Assembly: GCF_013403975.1 (NCBI RefSeq)
Contig: NZ_JABFDH010000004.1
Span: 248,001-312,000, forward strand
Source of the DNA: Winogradskyella ursingii
GTDB taxonomy: Bacteria > Bacteroidota > Bacteroidia > Flavobacteriales > Flavobacteriaceae
Direction of reading: 5' to 3'
DNA: 64,000 nt
The notes under the pieces were generated by a model. It was given only the letters and a program-made list of their open reading frames with translations, did no database searches and was not told where the DNA came from. This document shows, piece by piece, positions 1 through 9,136 of this stretch (positions are counted from its first letter, which is position 1; the number at the start of each line of letters is the position of its first letter). The position numbers were made by a program, and so were the translations under genes.

Positions 1-1180
1 CCTTGCTAGAGGGTAAATTTTTGGTTCCATCTATATATAAGTTGATTAACTCTTGCGCTTCACTAGATAATAACTTTAGTAACGTACTTTTCATTTTGTC
101 GGTAACCGTCTCTGGAACTGAGGCATCATTTACCGAGGATTTATAAATTTCATAAGAGCTAGAGCTTTTTCCATAGTAAGATTTTCGTTCAATGGCATCT
201 TTAAATTTTTTAATGGTTGTACCAGCGGTTTTATCTTTTAAATCTGTTTCTGTAATGCCTCTGGCAGCCAGTTTCTTGGTGTTTTCTATAGCCTCGCTCA
301 AGGTTTCAAAAGCGATGATGTTATCACTTGGTTGAACAGTTTTAAAAACGGCCCTATCATTTTTGGTTCTTACAACAGGTGTTTGGGTTTTATTGTGTTT
401 TTGAGCCACTGTTGTATTGACGTTGTCATAGAGATAATCATCAATTTCCCTAAAAATAATGGTGTTGTCTGTATTGGCATCTGCATTTCCAGCCAATCCT
501 TTGACCAGATAATAGGTGAAATATCCATGTTTTAAATCGCCACTTTCGTAAGACAGTTCATTAGAACCACAACTTAAGAATTTTGAAGAATTCTCAAACA
601 TCGCCTGTATCGTTCCCATATTTTTTTGGGTTCCGTCTTCAAAAACAAAACCAGATCTACAAGCATCTAGAATAAGATAAACCTTAACGCCTTTTGTAGA
701 AAGATTGTTAATCACGGTATTGAGTAAATTGAGCGTAAGCACACCACCAGAATAATACTCTTGGTGCGCGTTGGCATCTGATGCTAAAAGAAAACCTTCC
801 TTTTGCCCAAAGTCGTCAACCACATCACCATGACCTGCAAAATAGAGGTAAAGCACATCATTTTTTTGTGAACTATTGAAAAGCTGCTTGAGCTCTTGTA
901 CAATATTTAGTGCAACGGCATCTTCATTAATAAGGAGTGTGATGTTGTCATCTTTTATGCCTTCTACATCACTTAAATAATTTTTAAAAAGAGCGGCATC
1001 GTTGTCTGCATACTTAAGTTTTAGGGCATCTTCCTTGTAATCTGAAACACCAATAACCAAAGCTCGTTTAGTGCCTACAACATCAATTTCTGTTGAGGTC
1101 GCTTTAGAACCGCGAGAATCTTCTTGGGAAAAAACTGCGGTTGCGAGAAATAAAAATGTATAAAGTAGGGCTTGTTTCAT
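1..1180 (-). CDS. Exported caspase-family (C14) protease, 3' end outside window
   Basis: The reading frame starts at the ATG complementary to 1178-1180 and stays open to the window edge, giving 393 residues without a stop. Residues 1-19 form a signal peptide (MKQ start, then a hydrophobic stretch ending FSQ). Residues about 38-190 are a caspase p20-like domain: ALVIGVSDY opens the fold, YFAGHGD carries the predicted catalytic His117 and LILDACRSG the nucleophile Cys174. The rest is charged, helical and of unknown role. It follows the CHAT gene by 16 bases and is the last operon gene visible. Predicted to act as an exported cysteine peptidase; its substrate and cleavage specificity are unknown. 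Confidence in the fold is high because both catalytic motifs are intact. Confidence 0.88.
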   Translation of the reverse strand, partial: MKQALLYTFLFLATAVFSQEDSRGSKATSTEIDVVGTKRALVIGVSDYKEDALKLKYADNDAALFKNYLSDVEGIKDDNITLLINEDAVALNIVQELKQLFNSSQKNDVLYLYFAGHGDVVDDFGQKEGFLLASDANAHQEYYSGGVLTLNLLNTVINNLSTKGVKVYLILDACRSGFVFEDGTQKNMGTIQAMFENSSKFLSCGSNELSYESGDLKHGYFTYYLVKGLAGNADANTDNTIIFREIDDYLYDNVNTTVAQKHNKTQTPVVRTKNDRAVFKTVQPSDNIIAFETLSEAIENTKKLAARGITETDLKDKTAGTTIKKFKDAIERKSYYGKSSSSYEIYKSSVNDASVPETVTDKMKSTLLKLLSSEAQELINLYIDGTKNLPSSK

Positions 1181-1196
1181 TAGTTAAATATAGATA

Positions 1197-4100
1197 TTAT
1201 TCAAATAGTACAAAAGCAGCCCATTTCTCTGGGTTGTTTTTGTATTTGGTTGACATTTCTAGTTGTGTATTTCTAAACGCAGTTCTTATGTCTTGTCCGC
1301 TAAGCCAATTGCTGTAAAACTGTTGCATAAACTCTGAGGTTTCTTCATCTGGTACTTCCCAGAGGCTCATGATTATGATATCCACACCAGCCATTTTAAA
1401 CGCACGTTGTAGGCCATAAACCCCTTCGCTACCATCTATATCGCCAAGACCAGTCTCACAGGCACTTAAAACCACTACATCCGTTTTGGATAAATTTAGA
1501 TTAGAAATTTCTAAAGCGGTTAAAATACCATCATCATCGGTATATGGGTTGTTTCCATTTTTCCATGCATAATTTGCCCCAGCAAACAATAATCCTGAAC
1601 GTAGTAATGGGTCTTCGGATACTTTATAAAGATTGTTTTGTGAAGAAATTATAACATCGTCTAAATCATTTTTTGGATTCTCAAAAAAGAAACCATGAGT
1701 CGCAATATGAATAATATTCGGGCTATTGCCACTTAGTGCTTTAAAAGCTGTTTCGGTGGCATCTTTACCAATTAGATTTGAATAGATTTTTCCACTTTTT
1801 GAGAACAGGTTCTCTACGGATTTTACTTCTTCAAGTGTACCTTGTAAGTACGACCAATTAGAACCTAAACTCCGTGTGCCTGACGTATTTCTAAACGCAG
1901 GTATATTAGACGTACTTTTTGTGTTATCTATTTTTTGATTGGTCGGTACAAAATCGTAATCTACGCCACCGATAAATATCGTGTTTTCTGGTGTTGGTTC
2001 AACCATTTTTTCAGTGAGATGATACGTGTTACTTAACTGTATCAGATTATATTGGCTTGCCAAAATCGGTTGCTCTTCGGTATCTAAAGCTGCAAATGGA
2101 ATTTGATTCAGCAAACCGCTTGGTGAATAATAGATGGTTTCAATACCAACTAAATGCTCCTCAATCGGCGCCCAAATAAGTTCGTATAATCCTTTAGTAG
2201 TTGAGGTGCTTTTGGCTTTTGATCCTCTGGTTTGGTAGAGAATGTTGGGATTTTTACTTTTTAATATGGCTTTTAAATCTTCTTCTTTAAAGAGTTCTAC
2301 CACCTTTGGCTGGTCCCAATTTTTATGAATAAGGTAGACACTATAAACTATTTTATTAGTTATATTTTTACCATCACGTTCTTTATAATTCACAAATTCC
2401 AGAGCAATTTCTTTTTCAGATAAATTGGATTGAATCGATTTCCAATCTTTATCAAAATTGTCAACATCACCTTTTCCCTCCTTGCTATAAATTTTTACCA
2501 ATTCTGTTTCCAGATTATTGATTTGGTTTTGTATTTGACTTAGATTTTTGTCTTCTTTTTCGGGACTTCTATTTAATAATTGATCCCTTTGCAGTCTTAA
2601 AAGCCTATAATTTTCAACTTTTTTTTGAATGTTTTTATCGGTGCTTTTGGATAATTCAGTTAAAACGTCTTTAGTGGAATTTAAAAGCAATCCTTTAAAT
2701 AATAATTGATTGTTTAAACCCAGCGAAATTAAGTTGGGATTCCTAAAATTTTCGTTGAATACTGAGTTATTTAACCATGAAAGTGTGGTTTCGTAACGTT
2801 TTATAAAATCCTTCTTTTCTTTTTCGCTTCTATAGGTGAAGATGTCTTTTAATTCTACTATAAAGCCAGAATAATAGGCGTTATAATACTCTGTGGCTAA
2901 TTTTTCGTCTTTCAACAATTCATAATTAACGGCTAAATGAAATAATAGCTGATTGTATATGTCGCTATTTTTTTTGTTGAATTTTAACAAAATTGGCTCA
3001 GCTGTTTTCAACAAAGTCAACGCTTTTTGAAAATTTCCACTTCGCATCAGAGCCACTCCTTGTTGTATCAGTGTAGTAGAGTAATAGTAGCTTTCAATAC
3101 CATAATTATTCTTAAAATTATCCAAGGCAACATTTAAATTGTCGATTGCGGCTTCATTTTCTCCCAGATAAATTTGTGCTTCGGCAATATTGGTTAGCAA
3201 ATTACCATAGAGATAGTGTCCGTCTTTTAAGGATAATTTATATGATTCTAAAGCTTTTTCAAAATATGCTAAGGCAGTACTGATATTATTTTTCATGTAG
3301 TAACTCAGTCCAATATTGGTGGCTATTTTTCCGTAATCAATATGGCCTTTTCCTACTGTGTTTTCAAGTATTTTAAAACTCTGTAATTGAATTTCTAAAG
3401 CGTTATCTACTTCGCCTAAAAACTGTAACGTAAGACCTTTACCAGCTAAAGCCAGTGCCATCCCGTAAGTTGTGTTTGCATTGTTGATGTTGTATATATC
3501 TATGGCCTTATTGAATACATCCAAACTTTTTTTAGATTGTCTTGTGGTATAATAAAATTGGCCAAGGTTTAGTAATTGTTTCGCATAGGCTAAACTTGTT
3601 GGGCCTAATGTGTTTTCAAAAACATTCAAAGAAGCATTGAAGATATCTTCTGCTTTAAAATAGTTGCCCAATTCAATTTGCAGATTACCATAATTCATTA
3701 ACGTCATGGCATAATCGGGATGGTTTTCACCAAGAATTTCCTTTTTTCTATCGAGGATATTTTCATAGATTTTTTCTGCTTTTTGATAATCGTCGCCTCC
3801 TGTGTTTTGATAGACCAATGCGAGATTATTTTCTACATTTATTGCATTTATCGGCATTTGATCAGGTAGGGTTGAGTGCAGGTTAATGGCTTCTAAGTAA
3901 TAATTTTCAGCTTCTTCGTAATTTCCTGTAAAATAGCTGAGTTGGCCTAAATTATTTAATAGTTGAAAGTAATTAAGCGTGTTTTTGCTATTGATATTGT
4001 CAAATGTGTTTTTCGCAATATCCAGATGGTGCTTCGCATCTTTTAAATTTTCACTTTCCAAATAAAACAGACCAAAATTATTCTGCTGGTTGGCGTAAAT

Positions 4101-5069
4101 CTCATTGTTTGTTCCTAAGGTTTTAGAAATAACTTCAATATTTTCAATATAAAGTTTTTTTGCTTTTTCTGGTTGATTGGTTTTGAGCAAGGCATTGCTA
4201 TAATAATCAATTAAGGTGGCGTAGAGTTGTAAATTTTCAGGTTGCTTGTAATAAGGTTTTTCAACAATGGTTTTCAATTGAGAAACGGCATCTTTGTAGT
4301 TTCCAAGCCTTACTAAAGCTACGCTGTTTAAGTATATAATGTCCGGAAGATTTATGCTTTTATCGTTTTTTAAATAATCAATGAGTGCCGTGGCTTTAGT
4401 TAAATATTTACTGGCCAATTCGTGATTGTTAATGTCAAAATAGTAGTTGCCCAAATGATAGCTTATGTAAGCATAGTAGTCATTTTCGGTGCTGTTTATA
4501 TTACTGAAAACAAGAGCGGTATTAACAAGTGTATTGTAAAATTTATCTTCTAATCCTGAATTTCTATAGTGAAACGCCAGGCTAAAAAGCTGTTGACCAT
4601 AGGTTAGGCTTTGTGTTTGTCCGTAAGTTTTTAGCTTGTCGATTAACTCTATACGAATATTAATAGCTTCTTGCAAATCAAAAAAAGCGAGACTTGTCGC
4701 CAGATTAGCTGTTGCTTCAGTGATAAATTCTTCATAATCACCATTGAGCTGTTTTATTTGTTCGATGGCACCTGTAAAATGAATAGATGCTTCTTTGTAT
4801 AGGTTCAGATTAAAAAGCACCAAAGCCAAATAATACTCATTATCTACGGGATAAAGTTGGGTTTCTGCATCAGTGCTAAAATCAATTTGGTCTATAACCT
4901 CAAAAGCCTTTTTAAAGTGAATTGCGGCATTAGTATAATCTTCGGCTTCCATTAGATTATAGCCTGAGTTGTATTCTTCTAGCCAATAATCAAAAATATT
5001 TTTTTCTTGTGCTTGAAGGTTGCAAACACTTAGAATTAAAATGAATATGATTTGAGAGAGCCATTTCAT
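1197..5069 (-). CDS. Exported TPR-CHAT domain protease
   Basis: 1290 residues with a signal peptide (MKWLSQ... ending LQAQ). Residues about 35-800 are a long array of tetratricopeptide repeats, many with the A-x-x-x-Y/L-x-x-A-L spacing (for example NLALVYQN, YGNLQIEL, LNLGQFYY). After a coiled-coil-like linker comes a CHAT domain (Caspase HetF Associated with TPRs) from about 990 to the end. HIATHGFF holds predicted catalytic His1125 and VVLSACETGLG holds Cys1204; both are intact. The stop is only a few residues after the conserved WAAFVLFE end of the fold. CHAT proteins are clan CD cysteine peptidases that usually sense a partner through their repeats. Here the protein is exported, so the TPRs would read something outside the cytoplasm. 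It follows the 688-residue caspase gene by 3 bases. Confidence 0.92.
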   Translation of the reverse strand: MKWLSQIIFILILSVCNLQAQEKNIFDYWLEEYNSGYNLMEAEDYTNAAIHFKKAFEVIDQIDFSTDAETQLYPVDNEYYLALVLFNLNLYKEASIHFTGAIEQIKQLNGDYEEFITEATANLATSLAFFDLQEAINIRIELIDKLKTYGQTQSLTYGQQLFSLAFHYRNSGLEDKFYNTLVNTALVFSNINSTENDYYAYISYHLGNYYFDINNHELASKYLTKATALIDYLKNDKSINLPDIIYLNSVALVRLGNYKDAVSQLKTIVEKPYYKQPENLQLYATLIDYYSNALLKTNQPEKAKKLYIENIEVISKTLGTNNEIYANQQNNFGLFYLESENLKDAKHHLDIAKNTFDNINSKNTLNYFQLLNNLGQLSYFTGNYEEAENYYLEAINLHSTLPDQMPINAINVENNLALVYQNTGGDDYQKAEKIYENILDRKKEILGENHPDYAMTLMNYGNLQIELGNYFKAEDIFNASLNVFENTLGPTSLAYAKQLLNLGQFYYTTRQSKKSLDVFNKAIDIYNINNANTTYGMALALAGKGLTLQFLGEVDNALEIQLQSFKILENTVGKGHIDYGKIATNIGLSYYMKNNISTALAYFEKALESYKLSLKDGHYLYGNLLTNIAEAQIYLGENEAAIDNLNVALDNFKNNYGIESYYYSTTLIQQGVALMRSGNFQKALTLLKTAEPILLKFNKKNSDIYNQLLFHLAVNYELLKDEKLATEYYNAYYSGFIVELKDIFTYRSEKEKKDFIKRYETTLSWLNNSVFNENFRNPNLISLGLNNQLLFKGLLLNSTKDVLTELSKSTDKNIQKKVENYRLLRLQRDQLLNRSPEKEDKNLSQIQNQINNLETELVKIYSKEGKGDVDNFDKDWKSIQSNLSEKEIALEFVNYKERDGKNITNKIVYSVYLIHKNWDQPKVVELFKEEDLKAILKSKNPNILYQTRGSKAKSTSTTKGLYELIWAPIEEHLVGIETIYYSPSGLLNQIPFAALDTEEQPILASQYNLIQLSNTYHLTEKMVEPTPENTIFIGGVDYDFVPTNQKIDNTKSTSNIPAFRNTSGTRSLGSNWSYLQGTLEEVKSVENLFSKSGKIYSNLIGKDATETAFKALSGNSPNIIHIATHGFFFENPKNDLDDVIISSQNNLYKVSEDPLLRSGLLFAGANYAWKNGNNPYTDDDGILTALEISNLNLSKTDVVVLSACETGLGDIDGSEGVYGLQRAFKMAGVDIIIMSLWEVPDEETSEFMQQFYSNWLSGQDIRTAFRNTQLEMSTKYKNNPEKWAAFVLFE

Positions 5070-5072
5070 AAT

Positions 5073-7139
5073 TTAGTCACGTTTTAAGAAGATGAATTCT
5101 CCTCCCTCATGATTGGCATTTTTTATGACACCATATTGCGGAATGTTGTCCGTGTTTGAAAGTACTACTTCTTGTATGATATTAAATAGGTCACTGGCCT
5201 TAATATAGCCTTCTATATTTTCAGAAAGTGCTTTTAAAATATATTTAATAAATACACTTTCATCAGGTACTGGTTTATCTAAACCGCTGGTCATAGCATT
5301 TCGACCATTTTTGGTCAATAATTTTTTTATAACGGGAGAGGTTTGATCAAGAGTTACATCTCTGTTGTATTCAAAAATTGAACCGCTAAAACACGCATCG
5401 CTAATTAATAAAGTGTGTTTTGTCTTTATGTTGGTGATGTAGTCTTTAATGTCCAAATTGGACATCCATGAACTTTTATTATCCATTTCTGCATCAGATG
5501 GTAACCAATAACCACGTTTAAAGCCAGCATCGTAAACACCATGACCTGCGTAGAATATGAGCAAATGATCAGTAGGTGAGCTAATTTCGTATAAATTATG
5601 TAAGGCTTTAAAAATTTCCTTTCGTGTAGGATTTTCAAGAAATGTTACGTTTTTTTGGTCAAATGCGTAGTTTGAAGTCAAGATAGTTTCCAGTTTTTTT
5701 GCGTCTGCAATAGGGAAACTTAAATCTTTAATCGCATCGTCATTATAGTCTTGCTCTGCGATAATCAATGCACGATAAGTAAACTCAGATAATGGATTTT
5801 TTTTAATCAACTTCGGTTCTGAGCCTCGTAAGCCTTTACCAAAACTACTGTTTGAGTTTTGGTTTTTAAGTTGTGCCTTTAGTTCTAAAATTTCAGTTTT
5901 TAAAGCATTGATTTCAAGCGTTTTTTCTGTGTTTTCTTTTCTAAGAAATGCGATTTTTTCTGCATCGGTCATTCGTGCAAACCGTTTAGCTTTTTCTGCT
6001 GCCTCATCTCTTTTTTTAAATCCGCTTAATTTCAGGCTTTCGTCGCTTTTTTCTTTATTTATGAAACTTGAACGTAATAATTTCTTGTATTGTTCTAGAA
6101 ATTCTTCCGCTTCATCATCATTGCCTAAAGCAATATGTAAGTCTGCAACTTCTTTGAGCTTGTTCATGTATTCCTCATTGAGCGGATCGTTTTGGGACAT
6201 TAAAACTTTTAGTTCTGAATAAGCGGACTTTAACTCTGGTGAAGTTTTTGGTTGATAATGGTCTATAGAAACATCGTAGGGCATATGTTGATTTGAGTCA
6301 ACAATATTATAGGTGAATTGATAAGTGAACATTTCCGTATAATAGTCCTTTACAAAATCGAGAGAAGCATCATCTTCGTTTTGTATAATAGGATTAAAAT
6401 TAATAGGCTCTGCGGAAGCAAAACCTTTAAGTATAAGTGTTTCATAAGGTGGGCCAAATTGAAAAAGGCAGGATTCAACAGTTAGTGTTTCACCGGCTTC
6501 AATGCGTCGTTCGCTGCCCAATAGTGCACAGTTCACGTTGGGTACAAAAGAGCTGATTTCACCTCTGGAATTAATCTCGATAATACTGAAATATATAGGA
6601 TGATCGGATAAATTAGAAACTTCAAGAATGGCAGCGTCTCCATTGGTGTTAAAATTGATATTTCCGTTGGTTTGTGAAAAATTCTCAATAGGAATTTCGC
6701 CGCCCATATCACCATTTTCATAATATATGGGTTTGATCCTGAAGCTGAATTGATAATCCGTATTTTTTAAATTGAGTTTTTTAATTTTGAAACCATTGGC
6801 AAATTGCGAAATGCTCTCGTTAATGAGCTGTGCTGTTTTTTCAGGTTTAGAATTATCTAATTTATAAATAACTTGATTTTCTGGCAGCTTGGTCAATGCG
6901 TAGTAAGAATTCTCAAAAGATAAGGACAAGTGGCTTCCATTAGGTTCATCTTTTAACCCTCCTAAGTAATTGCTTCTTAAATGTTTTTTGATGTCAGACT
7001 TTAATATTGGATCTTTAACGGACTCACTAAGATGCACTTTTAAACCTACTGAATTGTATGATGGTGCAGGGGCAGCTACATCCTGACCATAACATATTAC
7101 TCCTAAAAATATTAAAAAGTAGGCTACTGTATTTTTCAT
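5073..7139 (-). CDS. Exported DUF4384-caspase protein (caspase at C-terminus)
   Basis: 688 residues. The signal peptide is residues 1-18 (MKNTVAYFLIF...CYGQ). Residues about 100-260 form a module with a DUF4384-like core (YFSIIEINS, YETLILKGFA). A charged helical region with a heptad-like coiled coil (about 380-430) follows. The C-terminal caspase domain (about 450-688) has His533 in FYAGHGVY and Cys583 in LISDACFSG, both intact. The next gene upstream encodes a clearly homologous DUF4384 module but has its caspase domain first, so the two are domain permutations of each other. Its start lies 3 bases after that gene's stop, which fits translational coupling. Predicted extracytoplasmic peptidase; the target is unknown. 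Confidence 0.9.
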   Translation of the reverse strand: MKNTVAYFLIFLGVICYGQDVAAPAPSYNSVGLKVHLSESVKDPILKSDIKKHLRSNYLGGLKDEPNGSHLSLSFENSYYALTKLPENQVIYKLDNSKPEKTAQLINESISQFANGFKIKKLNLKNTDYQFSFRIKPIYYENGDMGGEIPIENFSQTNGNINFNTNGDAAILEVSNLSDHPIYFSIIEINSRGEISSFVPNVNCALLGSERRIEAGETLTVESCLFQFGPPYETLILKGFASAEPINFNPIIQNEDDASLDFVKDYYTEMFTYQFTYNIVDSNQHMPYDVSIDHYQPKTSPELKSAYSELKVLMSQNDPLNEEYMNKLKEVADLHIALGNDDEAEEFLEQYKKLLRSSFINKEKSDESLKLSGFKKRDEAAEKAKRFARMTDAEKIAFLRKENTEKTLEINALKTEILELKAQLKNQNSNSSFGKGLRGSEPKLIKKNPLSEFTYRALIIAEQDYNDDAIKDLSFPIADAKKLETILTSNYAFDQKNVTFLENPTRKEIFKALHNLYEISSPTDHLLIFYAGHGVYDAGFKRGYWLPSDAEMDNKSSWMSNLDIKDYITNIKTKHTLLISDACFSGSIFEYNRDVTLDQTSPVIKKLLTKNGRNAMTSGLDKPVPDESVFIKYILKALSENIEGYIKASDLFNIIQEVVLSNTDNIPQYGVIKNANHEGGEFIFLKRD

Positions 7140-7142
7140 GAT

Positions 7143-9122
7143 TTAATCTTTTGTTTTTACAATTTCATAAACAAATTCAGTGCTAAATCCATCAATTGGA
7201 CCACTGACCGAACTGCCGCTACTGCCGCGGGTTTTGGTATAAGTTTGCCCTATAAAACCTTCAAGCGGGTCTTTTGTGCCACGAGTTCCAGAATCTGCAC
7301 CTCTAGATTGTACCGTTGGTCTAAAATTAATCGGTGAGGTGGTTGCAAAGCCCTTTAAAATCAAAGTTTCATAAGGATCTCCAAAAGTATAAATACAATT
7401 ATTGAAAGTCATTGTCTTTCCTGCAGGAATAAGACGTTCATTATCATTAAGTGGGCACTTGTCATTTGGCATAAATGGAGCAATTTCCCCTTTTGAGTTG
7501 ATTTCTATTATACTAAAATACAATGGTCGATCACTTTTGTTGGTGACTTGCAAAATAACTCCATCGGTAGTCGTATTCACCTGGAATTTTCCAGCTTCGT
7601 TAATAAAGGCGCCTCCTTCTAACATTGTAATTTCTTCAGTATACTCATCTACTTTTGCTGGTAATAATTTGAATTCAAATTCATAATCCAAATTATCCAA
7701 TTTTAGTTTTTTGAGATAGCTTCCTTGAGCATAGTTAAAAATAGCCTCCGTTACCGATTGAGAGCTATAATCGTTATCTGCCTGCGATTGTTTATAGATT
7801 TGATTACCACCGTTTTTGGTGATAATAGAAAGTTCAGAATTGGTATTAACTTCTTCAATAATTAAATCGGCCTGAGTCGAATCTTTTACAATTTCTCCTA
7901 ATTTGTTTTCTTCCAAAAACTGGCTAACGTTGTCCTTGACACCTTTTGATTTTAAAGATTTGTCGAAGTAAATATTTATAGACAAATCACCGTAAGCGGC
8001 TTGGTCTATAAATACCCAAAATTCCTTTTCGTTTGTTGAGGGTAGGGGTGTATCGAGTTTTATAATAGATTCATTAAACGTTGCTCTGGTAATAGTACCC
8101 TTAGAAATCACATCTGCCGATTCAACATTGGTAGTACCTGCAGGTAAAATACTAACCGTTGTACCATCGAATAAGCGTTGCAGTTTTCCTGCGTTTATTT
8201 TTACGATGTCTGCTCGCGGGACTTGTGAAACTTCAAAGTAAGGTTGCTGTTTTACATATTCACCTTTAAATAGTTTATAATCGGCATCACCTTCAATGGT
8301 TGGATTTTGTTTGGGCGAAATCACATTCATATTAGCAGCAATGGCTGAGAATAATTTTCGATAAGTGAAGTCACTTCCCAATTCATTCATTGCTTTTGAG
8401 AAAGCAAAGCTTAGTGAGCCATAACCTTCGTACTCATAATTTAATTCATTGGCAGATGCACCAGAAAGCATTACAAAGGATGAAGCATCTGTGTTAACTT
8501 TAACATTTTCAACTAGTCCACTACCATGTGTATCCTTGTCTGATGTTGGCGTCCAATTAGGTGGTGCAAAAGTACCTTCTCCACCACGAGCTTTTCCACC
8601 ACGAGTCGATGAACCAGAATGGCAACTGTCCAAAAGCATTAATAGCTGACCGTCCTTTCCTAGAGTGTTTCTGAAATTTGCAATAATGTTTCCCAATTCG
8701 TCATCACGAATATGGTTTTCACCTTTATAGTTAGAAGTGTAGCGCACCAATGCATCGTAAGGCACAATTGCCTCGTCTTTACCATCGATTTCATCTCCGT
8801 TGTTGTCAAAAATTTGTTGACCATGACCTGAATAATGAATTACGACAATATCTCCTTTATTCAATTTGGCTTGTAAAGCTTCAATAGCGCTTAAAATACC
8901 TATTCTTGTAGCTTGCTCGTTTAAAAGAACAGTTATGTTTTCAGATTTAAAATTTTGATTTAATAAGGCATCTTGAATAATAGATACATCATTGGCCGAA
9001 CTTATGGAAGACCAACCTGTCCTTGCAGGATAGTCGCCAACAGCAATGATTAAACCATATTTTTCTGCCGCAGCAGTGAGACTAAATGTTAGAGCAAGCG
9101 TCAGTAGGATAATACGTTTCAT
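7143..9122 (-). CDS. Exported caspase-DUF4384 protein (caspase at N-terminus)
   Basis: 659 residues with signal peptide 1-19 (MKRIILLTLAL...). The caspase domain spans about 22-270. GLIIAVGDY opens it, HYSGHGQQ holds His100 and MLLDSCHSG holds Cys167, and an acidic insert between them (NNGDEIDGKDEA) resembles the metacaspase calcium or specificity loop. A middle region with lipoprotein-like beta strands (about 290-400) is followed by the DUF4384-like module (about 400-590: YFSIIEINS, YETLILKGFA). The protein ends in a short tail repeating the FVYEIV strand that is seen as FTYNIV in the downstream paralogue. It is 14 bases downstream of the predicted outer-membrane gene. Metacaspases of this kind cleave after basic residues in known cases; that specificity is only inferred here. 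Confidence 0.9.
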   Translation of the reverse strand: MKRIILLTLALTFSLTAAAEKYGLIIAVGDYPARTGWSSISSANDVSIIQDALLNQNFKSENITVLLNEQATRIGILSAIEALQAKLNKGDIVVIHYSGHGQQIFDNNGDEIDGKDEAIVPYDALVRYTSNYKGENHIRDDELGNIIANFRNTLGKDGQLLMLLDSCHSGSSTRGGKARGGEGTFAPPNWTPTSDKDTHGSGLVENVKVNTDASSFVMLSGASANELNYEYEGYGSLSFAFSKAMNELGSDFTYRKLFSAIAANMNVISPKQNPTIEGDADYKLFKGEYVKQQPYFEVSQVPRADIVKINAGKLQRLFDGTTVSILPAGTTNVESADVISKGTITRATFNESIIKLDTPLPSTNEKEFWVFIDQAAYGDLSINIYFDKSLKSKGVKDNVSQFLEENKLGEIVKDSTQADLIIEEVNTNSELSIITKNGGNQIYKQSQADNDYSSQSVTEAIFNYAQGSYLKKLKLDNLDYEFEFKLLPAKVDEYTEEITMLEGGAFINEAGKFQVNTTTDGVILQVTNKSDRPLYFSIIEINSKGEIAPFMPNDKCPLNDNERLIPAGKTMTFNNCIYTFGDPYETLILKGFATTSPINFRPTVQSRGADSGTRGTKDPLEGFIGQTYTKTRGSSGSSVSGPIDGFSTEFVYEIVKTKD

Positions 9123-9136
9123 GAGGTGTTATTTTT

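Noticed and set aside
332..535. 67-codon plus-strand frame
   Set aside because: It is antisense to the intact caspase frame, lacks a ribosome site and has no protein-like features.
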